Assembly: GCA_009602725.1 (NCBI GenBank)
Contig: WELB01000055.1
Span: 15,209 to 79,208, forward strand
Direction: 5' to 3'
Origin: Spirogloea muscicola
Lineage: Eukaryota > Streptophyta > Zygnematophyceae > Spirogloeales > Spirogloeaceae
Length of the DNA stretch: 64,000 nucleotides
The translations under genes were made by a program, and so were the position numbers. Positions 17,666 through 28,191 of this stretch are shown piece after piece. The notes under the pieces were generated by a model. That model was not told where the DNA came from. It made no database searches and was given only the letters and a program-made list of their open reading frames with translations. Each line of letters opens with the position of its first letter. The first letter of the stretch is position 1.

Positions 17666-18849
17666 TCGGCGGGTTGGTTGGGAATGCCATGCCCACGACC
17701 CCCTGGAGGTGGCCTGGATAGGGGGGAAGGTTCGATGTGGCGCCAGCCATCATCCAGTGGTCAGACGACCGGCCTTGGCTGTCTCGAAGCTGCTTCAGTG
17801 TGGCTACTTTTTGCAGCGACCACTCCTTCCACTTTGGCACAGCAAGTGCCGGTGTGCCAGCTTCAGTGAGGTGGGTCTCTCGTGCCTCTTTCGTTGCAGG
17901 CCTCAACAGTTGCTTTCAGGCGTGCAGTGGCTTGAGTCTGAGTAGGTACATGCCAGCAGCCTCATCGCGCAGAAGTAGTATAAGCTCGGCACTGGAGTTC
18001 CCACTTAACTTTCTCATGGTATACTCAAGTGCACGTACACTCAGAAGTGCCATGCAGGGAGGTATTGGGTGCCAAGTGTCCGTCTCTATTATTGTGTTGG
18101 ATACTCACATGTCGTCTTGCCTGTTGCTTGCCCATGTATAGCAGGTGAGACTTACTGTGGTTGCAGGAATGAGGTTGTGGACCTCTAGGCACTTGGACCC
18201 ATTTGCTTCATGGCAGGAGTCCAGTAGTATCATCGGGTGGACACCTGCTACTGTTATTGTTGGTCCACTTTGCTGGAACGGCCACCGAAGCTGTGAGGCC
18301 TACGGAGGATGCTCTGTTCAGAGACGCATCTTTTTGACTGCATAGCTGGACTAAGCTCAATTGAGACTATCACTTTTGACCTCCATGTTGGGATTGCTTG
18401 GCCATGGGTAGGATGATGTGCAGTTGTTAACAGGCATACTCTGTGTACCTCGAGTCAGCTGCTCTCACTTGGGAAGGGGGCCATGCCGGCTGCGGCTGCA
18501 CCTCTGATTTGACGTACCACCTACCAGCTCATTCTTACTAATCTCGTTGCTGCTCAGTACTGCCTTTCATTAAAAAGTGGTCATTATGCTACTTTAAACA
18601 TGCCCTTACCTGGCTATTGTGAAGCCTACATCTTGAAGCCCTTTGCACATATCAAGCCCTATGGCAAGGTGCAGGCATAGCACAAGCTCCCTCTAAGATG
18701 TGCTGGGCATCAAGATGCTGGTCAATTCAGATGATTGTTTGTGTGCTAATCCCTCAACCTCACATGACTAGTCCGCTTCATGTCGGGGTTTGCTATCACG
18801 AAGTCAGGGATTGCGTTGCCGCATCAAATAGGTAATATATGTCGAATGT
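17666..18849. other. Spacer between THOC7 and the LINE
   Basis: THOC7 3' flank and sequence leading into the LINE. I see no other gene or recognisable repeat. Confidence 0.4.
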
Positions 18850-21800
18850 GGTAGTATGGCGAATCAGTGGGTCGGGTTGGTGACCACCGAGCTCGGCCAC
18901 TGTTCCAGGAAGGCCAATCGCGCCAAGCAGCAGACCCAAGCCCTTGCTGAGGCCGCTAACCGACGACGGCAGCCCGGCACCCCAGCCCCGACACCCCCTC
19001 CCCCAGCTCCCTCGCCGGCTCAGTGGCGTTGGGCAAGGCTCCTGGACGTAGATGCGGTCATGCTGGAACCCAATCTGCCCACCTTGCGGCACGTCCCCCA
19101 CTGGGCACGGCCACACATCCAGCGAGCCTCGCGGCCCCTACTCACTCGGATGGCTCGGAACAGCTTCGACGAAGCAGCGTGGACTGTCTGGCACCTCCTC
19201 CCTCGCCTAGTCCTGGGACCCCTTCCAAGTGGTCCAAGCCAACGCGCGGTGATGCTAGCCAGGATTCAGCGTTTTGAGGGCGGTGCATGGGAGCAGCTCC
19301 TGGAGGAGCATCGCGCAGCTGTCCAGGTGTCCCAGGCGCGAATCGGCCCACCCCAGCCACCTCAGAGGCTTCAGCTGTCCGCCGCGCCATTCGTTTCGGC
19401 CGCGCAGGGGACCTTTCCCGAGCTGCCCAAGCTCTGGACCCAGCCACCCCAGCACCTCACGACGCAGAGACCCTTGCTGCTCTCCAGACCCTCCACCCCC
19501 CTGTCCCAAGCTTCCTACCCCCTTGGCTCGAGGAGTTTCAGCCCCCGACCATGGTGGACCTCAATCCAGCAGCTCTTCGGACAGCGCTGGTGCAGAGCCG
19601 GAAAGCAGCGGCCGGAGGGCCCTCGGGCATGCTCTTTGAACACCTTCGAGAGCTCTGGCTCGACGACGAGGCGGGTGACTTCAGTCTGCTGCACAAAGTG
19701 TGCCAAGCGGTTGCGCGCGGCCTCCTTCCACCCAAGGCCCGGGCGGCACTCACCAGCAGCACCCTGCTCGCTCTCTCCAAGCCCACCGGAGGCGTCCGAC
19801 CAATTGCGATGGGCGAGGTCCTTACCCGACTGGTTTCAAAAACCCTATTCCAGCAGAACAGAGAGGCGGCGCAGCTCCACTTCTCTCCACACCAGTTTGG
19901 CGCAGGGCTGTCTGCAGGCGCGGAGACAGTGGTTCATGGTCTACATGTTGCCCTAGACTGCAATCCCGATTGGATGGCTCTATCTGTGGACGTGAAGAAT
20001 GCCTTTACCAGTGTTGACAGAGGTGCCATCGCCGAGGAGCTTGCGCACGCATTTTCCCTCCCTCATCCCTTCCTTCCGGTGTTCCTACGGAGCACCCTCC
20101 CGACTGCTCTGGGGAGCGGGCACGTCACAGGTGGTCTTGCAATCCAGCACAGGCACCCGGCAGGGAGACCCTTTGGGCGGGTTCCTCTTTGCATTGGCAC
20201 ACCTACGTGCGCTGCGTAATACGGCGAAGGCCCACCCTGCCGTGCTAATCCCAAGCTACGCCGACGACACCACCCTGGTGGGACCCCCAACTGAAGTCAC
20301 CAGCGCTTACAGCACGTTGGAGCGCGAGCTTCACAGCCTCGGCCTCAGCATCCGGCCCGAGAAGTGTTCAGCCTGGTCTCCAGCCGGCATCCCTACCTCC
20401 AGCAAGCTGCCGGCCGGGTGCCAGACCCCACCACTCGGCATGGTGGTGCTTGGAGCCCCGTTGGGGGCTGCTGCGCATGTGGAGCAAGTTGTGGAGTCCA
20501 CCCTTGAGAACCATCTCCGGACCCTCCCGGCCCTCCCCTCCCTACAGGACGCGCAGCTTGCGGTGGCCATCCTCACCCGGTGTGTGGCCCAGCGTCCCAC
20601 TTACCTGTTGCGGACTGTGCCCCCCACCACTGCACTAAACGCCATCTACTCTATCGTGGACTCCAGACTCCAACAGGCTCTTCATGGCCTGGTGGACCAT
20701 CCCGACCTATCCGCCACGCCGGCGGCCATCCTACAGTGTACCCTACCCATCAGTAAAGGCGGCCTTGGGTGCCGTCCATTGGCTCGCCTGTCCCAAGCAG
20801 CTCACCTGGGTTGCTGGGCCCAAGTGGCCTCCACCATCTCCAGTCGCTTCATCCTGAGGGGCCAGGCTGTTTTAGCACCCGCCATAGCGGGTGTTGCAAC
20901 AGGGAACCTGCCCTTCCAGCTTTCTCTAACCGCAGCACTACGTGACCTCTCGCGCTGCTTACCACCGCTTGCAGAGGGTCATGCAGATTTTGCGGCATGG
21001 GCACGCTGTTCTGACAGGAAAGCGCAGGGCCTTTACTCTCACGCTGCGGACGTGCAGGCCGCCTCTGAATTGCAGGGACTGCTCAAGGACGATGAACGTG
21101 GCCTCACCCGGCTCCTCTCCATCAGCTCCCCAGGGGCGTCGTAGTGGTTAAATGCTCTGCCGATATACGAGTCCCTTCGGCTCTCAGACAACCTGTTTCG
21201 TACCGTGCTCCATCACCACCTCGGCCTCCCCCCCCCTTGCTTGGCTGGCATCCGCCAGTGCGAGTGTGGCCACATTGCCGATGACAAGCTCGCCCTAGCT
21301 GCGCACATGCTAAGGTGTGCTGAGGGGGGTGAGCGCATTGCCTCCCACGACTTACTCAGGGATACAATGTTTGGATTTGTGCTAGAGGCGGGGTATCATC
21401 CGGCGATGGAGGTGTCCGGCATCATGCCAATCTCCTTCAGGCGCGGCAAGCCATACGTGCGGCGTCTGGACGTGGTCGCCACCCCCCGGGGCGGTGGGCC
21501 TCGTCTGCTCCTGGACGTGGTACTGATCGACGCGTACAAGGCTGGCGCACCCACGTCAACTGTGTCTGGCTGGGCCACGTCCAGCGCGGAGCGCAAGAAG
21601 GAGCGGCACTACCAGGACCATCCCCGGGGGGACCATCTTTGCCCGTGTGCCATGGATATCTACGGCGGCTACGGCGTGAAATCCTCCCTGATCCAGCATC
21701 TGGCCCGGCTGGTTTATGCGCGTCGTAACAGTCGGAGGGGCAGCTTGGGCAACTCCAGCTTTCCACAGGCCTTAATTGCATATTATAGAATGCGGCTCTC

Positions 21801-22080
21801 GCTTTCTTTGCTGCGCTCGCCGGCATTGGCTCTTCATCAACGTGCAGGGCGCGCTCTAAGTCAGGCCTCCGGCTTTCGTGGCGGAGCTCCAGCTCCCCAA
21901 GTTAGCTTGTCCGATTTGTTTGTGCTCTCCCGTGGGTACTAATGTCACCTTAGACACCTTAGTTTAGGTCTCTGTATTATGTAGCCTTGTTTAGTTTGCA
22001 CCCGCCTCTGCTTGAACTGTGTATTCGCTTGAATTGGCCTCCCTTTTCATTTCATGCGCCCTGCGCGCCTTTCTCTCGTC
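18850..22080 (+). mobile_element. LINE retrotransposon with reverse transcriptase and restriction-like endonuclease, broken
   Basis: The coding region runs from an ATG at 18856 to the stop at 21942. The N-terminal part (18856 to about 19330) has a Pro-rich stretch and the LLPRL.LGPLPSG..R.V pattern seen in algal LINE polyproteins. The reverse transcriptase follows: NAFTSVDR near 20005, GTRQGDPLGGFLFALAHLRA near 20150 and SYADDT near 20260. The last part (21205-21942) has a C-x-C...H-x4-C zinc motif (QCECG...HMLRC) and RRLDVVA.....LLLDVVLIDAY, typical of a restriction-like endonuclease domain. It ends LSDLFVLSRGY, the same C-terminus seen in many fragments in this window. The frame changes near 19.35 kb and again near 20.1 kb, and one stop separates the reverse transcriptase part from the endonuclease part. 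The 3' untranslated region runs to about 22075 and ends with a type-D tail (CATGCGCCCTGCGCGCCTTT). Confidence 0.88.
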
Positions 22081-22168
22081 ATTGGGCCGTGGGGTTCTGT
22101 GTATGTTGGAGGCCCCAGCACGCCAGACGTATTCCCGGGCCGATCGCGCTGCTATATGTGCCCTAGCT

Positions 22169-22199
22169 ATGGCTGCCACCCATCAAGGGTGGCAGCCAT
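22169..22199. other. Perfect 13-bp inverted repeat
   Basis: ATGGCTGCCACCC, a 5-base loop, then its exact complement. It lies about 90 bases beyond the end of the full LINE. It could be a foldback in a read-through transcript or part of a small unrecognised element. Confidence 0.7.
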
Positions 22200-23460
22200 T
22201 ACTTCTAGTCAAGCAAAAGGCACTGCCCTTCCTGTTGTGCAAAGAAATTCAGCTGCTGCATGCTGCGCTGATTGAGAATTTTGAGTGATACAAGACAGGC
22301 TCATTAGTCTCTCAGCCCCGACCACTCAACACACGTTCCTTTCAGCACTATTGCAGGTGGGAATATTTGTGCACAGCGTTATTGCAAATCTCTTGTGTAG
22401 GCTAAACGCATCCACATATTCAGCTCTTTGCGGTGTACTTATGATTCGTACTGTATCCTGCTAATGCCCAGTACATGCTAATGCCCAATACATGTCACTG
22501 AGACCTGGAATTAAGGATGACCATCCAGTGCCAACCCTACCCTGGACAGGAAAGTGGGACCATTAAAGTTGTGAGAGCACACTGTCACATTATCAATTTT
22601 AGGAGTATGCTGGATGCATCAGCTTACAGCCCACTGGGGAAAAGGTGTGAAGTCTAAATTCACAGGGCTTTCAATACCAGCCTCAAGGAGCACAGGTGGT
22701 CACAAGTTAGCACCATTGCTGTGACGAACAAAGTGCCAGCAATAGGAGGTGGAGGCCATGTACGTCTGAAGCTGTATAGCCAGCCTGCTCATGGGGAGTA
22801 CAATGCTCACGACGCTTCAGGTAAAGCTGCACATACCACTCTACTCAACACGAACCAGCTCCTAACAAGCTTTGAGCACGATAAAATGATCCTGCCTTGC
22901 AGTTACAGATCAGCCACAGAGGCACAGATCTGGTGGCAGCAATGACAAGGCTTCAGCCGATGGAAGCTCCTGCCTTGAGGTCAATGGCACGCGGACAGCG
23001 GCCACAGCCACCTTGGCAGTGCCTCAAATTAGGCTGCTGATAAGAGCCTATGCATGTTACAAATATCCGAATACCAAACGCGCAATGAGTCTGATAGGAC
23101 TCGCTAGGCCAACTGATTGACTTCGTCTTGAATCTTGCCTGCACTTAAAGCACGTCCAGCTAAAATTGCAGGAAGCAATTTTAGGAGTCAACCTTCAGCT
23201 AACCGGAGGGGAGGTAGGTTACTGCTCACGCAGACTGCATGAGCATGCCAGAGCAAACATCATTGGCCCTCTCAAAAAGCAGCTGAGTAGCAGAAAGTGA
23301 AAGATTTTACAAAGCATGCTCAGCTGGACGAACCATGGGCAGGTTGGTCACAATCGGAGAAGTTTATCCAGGTAAAGGGACTGTTCAGGCTGTTGCCGCG
23401 TCGCCGCTTGTGGCCACAGCCGTCATGAGCGTCCCAAGTGCAAAAGCTCTCCTCCGACTG
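22200..23460. other. Intergenic, no gene seen
   Basis: This is AT-richer than its surroundings. I found no ORF with family resemblance, no tRNA and no LINE tail. Confidence 0.4.
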
Positions 23461-23834
23461 TGCACCGCTGGGCAGGCTGGGAAACTCAGCGCGTGGCGAG
23501 CCCCACATCAGGAGATTGGCAGGTGATAGTGCAGATTTCCCCTGTGCAGCTGACAGTACAGAGGGTGCTCGCGGCATGCTGCTTGCTTGAAGATAGGAGG
23601 AAGGTCGGTATCACCTGCCGGCGATTAGGAGGCAGAGTCCTCGGGATTGGCTCGCAGGTGCAGCACACAGTGCACCGGGAGGAGCGGCGCTGGGACCGCC
23701 ACCTTGGATGCATCCTTCTTGCTGAACCCAAACATCTGAGCCCAGCGAGGGGAGGGGTGAGGTGCCTGGGCGAGAGGTCGGGCGGCCATGGCGGCGGCGG
23801 CTCAGAGGAGCGGGAGAGCGGAGGGGCACCTTGC

Positions 23835-24095
23835 CCAGCGTGCGCTTCAGTCAGGCGGCGTGCTCGTCGGGCGAGGCGTGCAGGAAGTCGCCCAGGTGCT
23901 CGCGCAGCTTGCCCATCGTCGACGCCGGCGCCGGCGCGCGCCCGCACCCGCCGCCCGGCGCCGCCTCGCCGCCGCCCCCCGGCGCCGCCTCGCCGCCGCC
24001 CGCGTCGGCTGCGGGTGACGGCGGNCGCCGCCCGGCGCCGCCTCGCCGCCGCCCGCGTCGGCTGCGGGTGACGGCGGCGGCGGCGGGCTGGCCAT
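23835..24095 (-). CDS. Possible first exon of an unrecognised gene
   Basis: From an ATG at 24095 the frame reads MASPPPPPSPAADAGGGEAA, and after more Gly/Ala-rich sequence TMGKLREHLGDFLHASPDEH. The second part looks like real protein, but I cannot assign it. A single N at 24025 sits inside, and about 48 bases on its left are repeated almost exactly on its right. This looks like two overlapping contig ends that were never merged, so the exon is probably shorter than drawn. Other single Ns in the window also lie in GC-rich first exons, which supports a gene start here. No downstream exons were recognised. Confidence 0.3.
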
Positions 24096-24189
24096 TGGCG
24101 TGCGGTGCAAGCTCTGTGCGCCAACAACGAGGGACGGACGTGGCGTGTGTTTGGAGAAATGGAAGGCCAGAGCGGCCAAGACGACCGGC

Positions 24190-24720
24190 AAGCACGTCGG
24201 ATAAGTTACAATATCCACTGCAAACTGACCCGCTCAGAAACCACGGGCCACCACATGAAGGTCGCTAATCGATGCCTGAATCCCAGATGGCAATTTCCGA
24301 GCCCTTCGGCCACCGACTAGAGCTCGCCCAGCTTTCTGATGCAAAGCATGAGCCTGAGCACGCCTGCGAGCAGGCCGACACTTGGTCAGCGCAAGAACGA
24401 CAGATATGCAGCTGGCAAGCCCATCTCGTCCGGAAGCACATCTGCGCGGCGCGCATAGAATAGGTAGGCAAACGTCTCGAGGAGAGTGTGGAATCGAGGA
24501 CCTTTACAGCCAAAGATATCGCCTGCAGCTGGCAGGAGCTGATCGCAGTGTGGGTAGTCGATGTAGTGCTGCAGCTTTTTTCATTCTGCACTGCCCACTG
24601 CGTGGCTTGGATGTGAAGGCGCAGCTCCTTCGATGTGCACATGGCCGGCATCTACAGCAGCCCCTGAGCATCAGAAGCCGCTTTGTTCCCTCTCCGTGGC
24701 TGGGCAGCTCAAGGTCTTCC
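24190..24720 (-). mobile_element. LINE 3' fragment (family E)
   Basis: The segment CCGCTCAGAAACCACGGG ... AGGTCGCTAATCGATGCC is shared with copies at 61.74 and 63.67 kb. Reversed, it encodes a degenerate LINE C-terminus of the LTRGY-stop type. The part around 24395-24545 matches 62512-62660, which lies inside another LINE C-terminal coding stretch. The copy is 5'-truncated and decayed. Confidence 0.65.
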
Positions 24721-24805
24721 CATTTGGAGCTTTTCGTACCTCTCTGGGCTGGCCTTTTACAGATCCTTCTCTTTCATCGCCCCCTGCTGGAAGAGCTTCT
24801 GCCTG

Positions 24806-25000
24806 CTATCCTTGATAGCCCCGTGTCAGCAGTGAGAAGTCAGATGAGCTGAGGGAATGGACTGAGCCTGACACTCCGGACTCCATTGTGTCCACTCCTC
24901 TTTTTTTATGGCCTTTCACAGCTATTGCCCCCTTCCGTTTGATGACGGTCATTTCCCGCATGGAGCAGGCGAGAAGCTTATGCAGCTCCGCACACATCAA
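24806..25000 (-). mobile_element. Degenerate LINE C-terminus and tail
   Basis: The minus strand encodes SSSDFSLLTRGY close to the typical LINE C-terminus. At 24893-24945 the plus strand shows TGGCCTTTCACAGC..TTGCCCCC, a diverged type-A tail in the opposite orientation, so two remnants abut. Confidence 0.45.
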
Positions 25001-25364
25001 TTGGACCTACAGACCAAACAAGCTGGCAAATACAATACTGCAAGCGCTGCCGCATTAGCATTAGCTGCATCCTGTAGCATGCATCCCGCAGTTGCATGCT
25101 ACAGGTGTGGTGGCATGCTCCAAACGGCCCCTCCAACCATGGCGACGATTTTCGACCTGCTGCAGGCCGCTGGAGGAAGGAAACTACTGGGCATTGCTGA
25201 CGACACCATGACGCACAAATTCACGGGCGAGGGGAGCACTCATCGTGGAGCTGCAAGGTACACCACGGCATTTACGTGCAAGACAGTGTGACTGCGGTCA
25301 GATGGAGTTGCGGGACAAGTCCGCGGCAGCACCCGCACGTGTAAGCGGTGGTGTACAAGCACAG

Positions 25365-26052
25365 AGCTGGTACAGTTGAAGAGCCTGGCTCGAGGGCCGC
25401 CAACGGGCCGCCAAATCTGTCTAAGTGAGCTTCTGCTTTGCCGAAGGCGAAATGGGCGGAGGGCATTGGAGGGGCAGCACCTGCACGTAGGGAGCCGTGG
25501 TGCAAAAGAGAGAAGGCGCGTGGTGCGCATGAAATGACAGAGTGGCCAAGCTCAAGGCAATACATTTTTTAAGCAAAAGAAGAAGTGGCTCTCCCAATGA
25601 GGGCAAGGGCTGTGAGAAGCCAGCCCGAAAAGAATTGACAAGGTTCGAAGGGGCCAAACTACGAGCTAAGCAGCGACTGCGGGGCCTGAAGAGGCTATGG
25701 CAGAACGGGAAGGCAAAAGCTAGCGTAAGAAGAGACAAGTGGACTGGTACGACTGAAGAATCTGGCTTAAGGGCTGCCAAACGGACGCCAGATCCATCCA
25801 AGTGAAGTTGTCGTTTGCCGGAGGCGAGATGGGCCAGAGGGCAGTCGAGGGGCCAGCGAGTGACAAAGAAAAACGAAACCGGTCCGGCAAAAGCAAGTGC
25901 AAGAAAAGACAGGTAGACTGGTACTACTGAACAATCTGGCTCGAGGGCCGCCAAACGGCAGATTCACCTAAGTGCACTTGTGACCTGCCGGAGGTGAGAT
26001 GGGCCAGACGGAGTTTGGGGGCCAGCGAGTGACAAACAAAAACGAAACCGGT
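25365..26052. repeat. About 177-bp tandem repeat, three copies, beside a tRNA gene
   Basis: Copies start near 25367, 25741 and 25918, each with CTGGTAC...CTGGCT(C/T)(G/A)AGGGC(C/T)GCCAA and later AGGCGA.ATGGGC. Copies 2 and 3 are 177 bases apart. Copies 1 and 2 are 374 apart, but about 195 bases of LINE tail lie between them, which restores a period near 177. The last copy ends 2 bases before the tRNA. Confidence 0.65.
25505..25700 (-). mobile_element. LINE 3' fragment (type D tail next to type A tail)
   Basis: A type-D tail (AAGGCGCGTGGTGCGCATG, 25505-25560) is followed by a type-A tail (GAAGTGGCTCTCCCAATGAG, the stem-loop, AAGAATTGACAAGGTTCG) that continues to GGCTATGGCAGAACGGG at 25700. 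Together they interrupt the 177-bp tandem repeat. Confidence 0.75.
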
Positions 26053-26053
26053 C

Positions 26054-26125
26054 TCCGTTGCCGGGATTTGAACCCGGGTCGCCCGGGTGAGAGCCGGGTA
26101 TCCTAACCGACTAGACTACAACGGA
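26054..26125 (-). tRNA. tRNA-Glu, anticodon CTC
   Basis: A 72-nt cloverleaf on the minus strand. The acceptor stem is TCCGTTG/CAACGGA. The anticodon stem is CCCGG/CCGGG with loop CTCTCAC, giving anticodon CTC, which decodes GAG. The T arm is a CCGGG/CCCGG stem with loop TTCAAAT. The sequence is very close to plant nuclear tRNA-Glu. There is no intron and no encoded CCA. It lies directly next to a tandem repeat array. Confidence 0.95.
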
Positions 26126-26129
26126 CCGT

Positions 26130-28070
26130 TGCCGTTGGGCGGACACGGAGGAGATGATCGGAGGTGCGGATGCAAAGACTATGTACCGTTGAGACAGTGT
26201 TACACACAGCTGAGGCTCCGCCCTCAACAAGTACCGACCTCACAGAAATCAGCCAGTGTGTGTCACACAGGCAGGTGAGGGCTCCCGTAGTCTGCTCGAC
26301 GGTGATTGCGAGTTCCGGTGATAATGGGCCTGAGGTTGAAATCAAGTGGGTACTCGATTGGCAGTTCGCTGTTCATTCAGGGCCTGAGCGGCTTACATAG
26401 GAGCAAGTCTTGAGGGTCCACGTGGTGCTGATTACAGGGCTTGGTATGGGAATGTAGCATAGGCTTGCGGTGTAGATGGGACTTAAAATTTTGGGGACCA
26501 GCATTTAGAGGAGCGCTGAATGGTTGTTGAACTTGCCGAGAAAAGTAAGCGGGGTTGGGAGTTTGTGCAGTTCCTCAATGTGGCCTTGGGGAAATTAATC
26601 AAATCAGAACATATGCGGCCAACAACAGCGTGAAGCTCATGACGAGCGTAACCCTTGAACCCACCTCTTGACCACCACGAGGAGTCAGCAATCTGACCGC
26701 GCGTTTCTAGAAAAGGACGCAGGCGGCATAAAGTCTAGATTCAGGGTTTGCGACTTGGCATCAAGGGTTTAGCATTTCAATAGAAGGCCAGATCAGCGGG
26801 TGCAAAATCATTCGCACTTATCAAGCTCGACTGATTAACCCACAGGTAAAGTTACAGGAACCTTAAGCAGCAGGAGCTACAGACTTGGGGCTTAGCAAAC
26901 CTGTGCAATCCAAATATTGCTAGGACAGGCTGGGCACTGATGGGCTTGTCGTTCGGACCTCGGGATGTCTAAGCTTGTCCAGCAGTAGAAACAGCGCTCA
27001 CCACCCTCTGCTGATGACCCGAACTCTCTGGCTGGCCTCACATGGTGCATCTGAGGCGTTGGCGTGCCCTTTTGGTCCAGCTTGTGCGGCAGGCCAAGAC
27101 CAGGTCTGCGAGAGTCCCAGGTCGCCACTCTGCCTGTCGTAGCTTCCTTTGGTGGCTGTTGACCCGTGGCTGTTGGCACTACAGCCCACCTGCCATCGTC
27201 CTGGCTGACCTGGTTGTCCGCAGGCCGGCCAATCTTGCTTGGACCAAGTTCTCGTCCTTCTCTCGAGCATCTTCACACAACTGCGCAATCTTTGCAATTT
27301 ATAAGGCGAAGGCGCTCCACAGGCTCAGGCGAAAATAAACGAACTCAATCACGACTGCCTGCCGTTCCTCCAAGTCATCCAGGCTGCATCGTAGGGTCCT
27401 CCCTGGCCAGGCCATCCACCATCGGGCTTCCCGGCTTCCCCTTCAGAGGTGGCCAGGACCACATGTGAGATGCCAAGTCCAGCAGAATCAGCCTCTCACA
27501 GTGAAGGATAGGGAGCACTTCACTACTGGTAGTGGAATATGAGTAGGCCCTTACTGGAGCTTAAAGTAGCAGCAAAGCACGCCCATCACAGAAGCGCAGG
27601 GCAAGTCTTAGGGTTGTTGCCAGGACGGCATTGGAAACAATTCGTGTCAGCAAATTTGAGCAGCAACAGTCCACTACGACTGGTAGAGCAGTCCACTCTT
27701 GCTGCAATGCTCATGACTACTGCCGGATTCGGGCAGCGGTTTCCAAATTGGACGGGTGTGTAGTACATCAAGAATGATTATTCCGTCTGACCGGTAATCT
27801 AGGGTCTAGTCCATATAGTGTGCACCTAGTGCACGGAGAATCACGTTGGGAAGCTTAGTGTGTTCATTTGGAATCCTACTACCTCCTACTGATCTTGCAG
27901 ATGAAATGAAGAACTAATAAAATATTAAAAGTGGATAATGGGTCACCCATACCACCAAAGAATGAGGCGAGCATTTCTATCTTCCAGTAATGCACAAGCT
28001 CATATGTGACTGTACTCAAGCCTGTCTTGGATGACTCATAAGCCAATTGAGCACCTCAGAGAGCATATGT
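26130..28070. other. Intergenic, no gene seen
   Basis: Two kilobases, AT-richer in the second half. It has short ORFs only, none with family resemblance or splice support. Confidence 0.4.
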
Positions 28071-28102
28071 GCTGTGGGGGCACTCCACAGTGCCCCCACA
28101 GC
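28071..28102. other. Perfect 14-bp inverted repeat in the 3' flank of the beta-helix gene
   Basis: GCTGTGGGGGCACT, loop CCAC, then the exact complement. It lies about 90 bases after the stop codon of the minus-strand beta-helix gene, so it would form a strong hairpin in the 3' untranslated RNA. A small foldback element is the alternative. Confidence 0.8.
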
Positions 28103-28191
28103 AGATATGCCTCTCTTGACTGCTCTCGGCTGCTCAATCGACGACCTTGTGATTGGCGTGCCGGCACCAGCAAATGGATACAATGGCCTGT

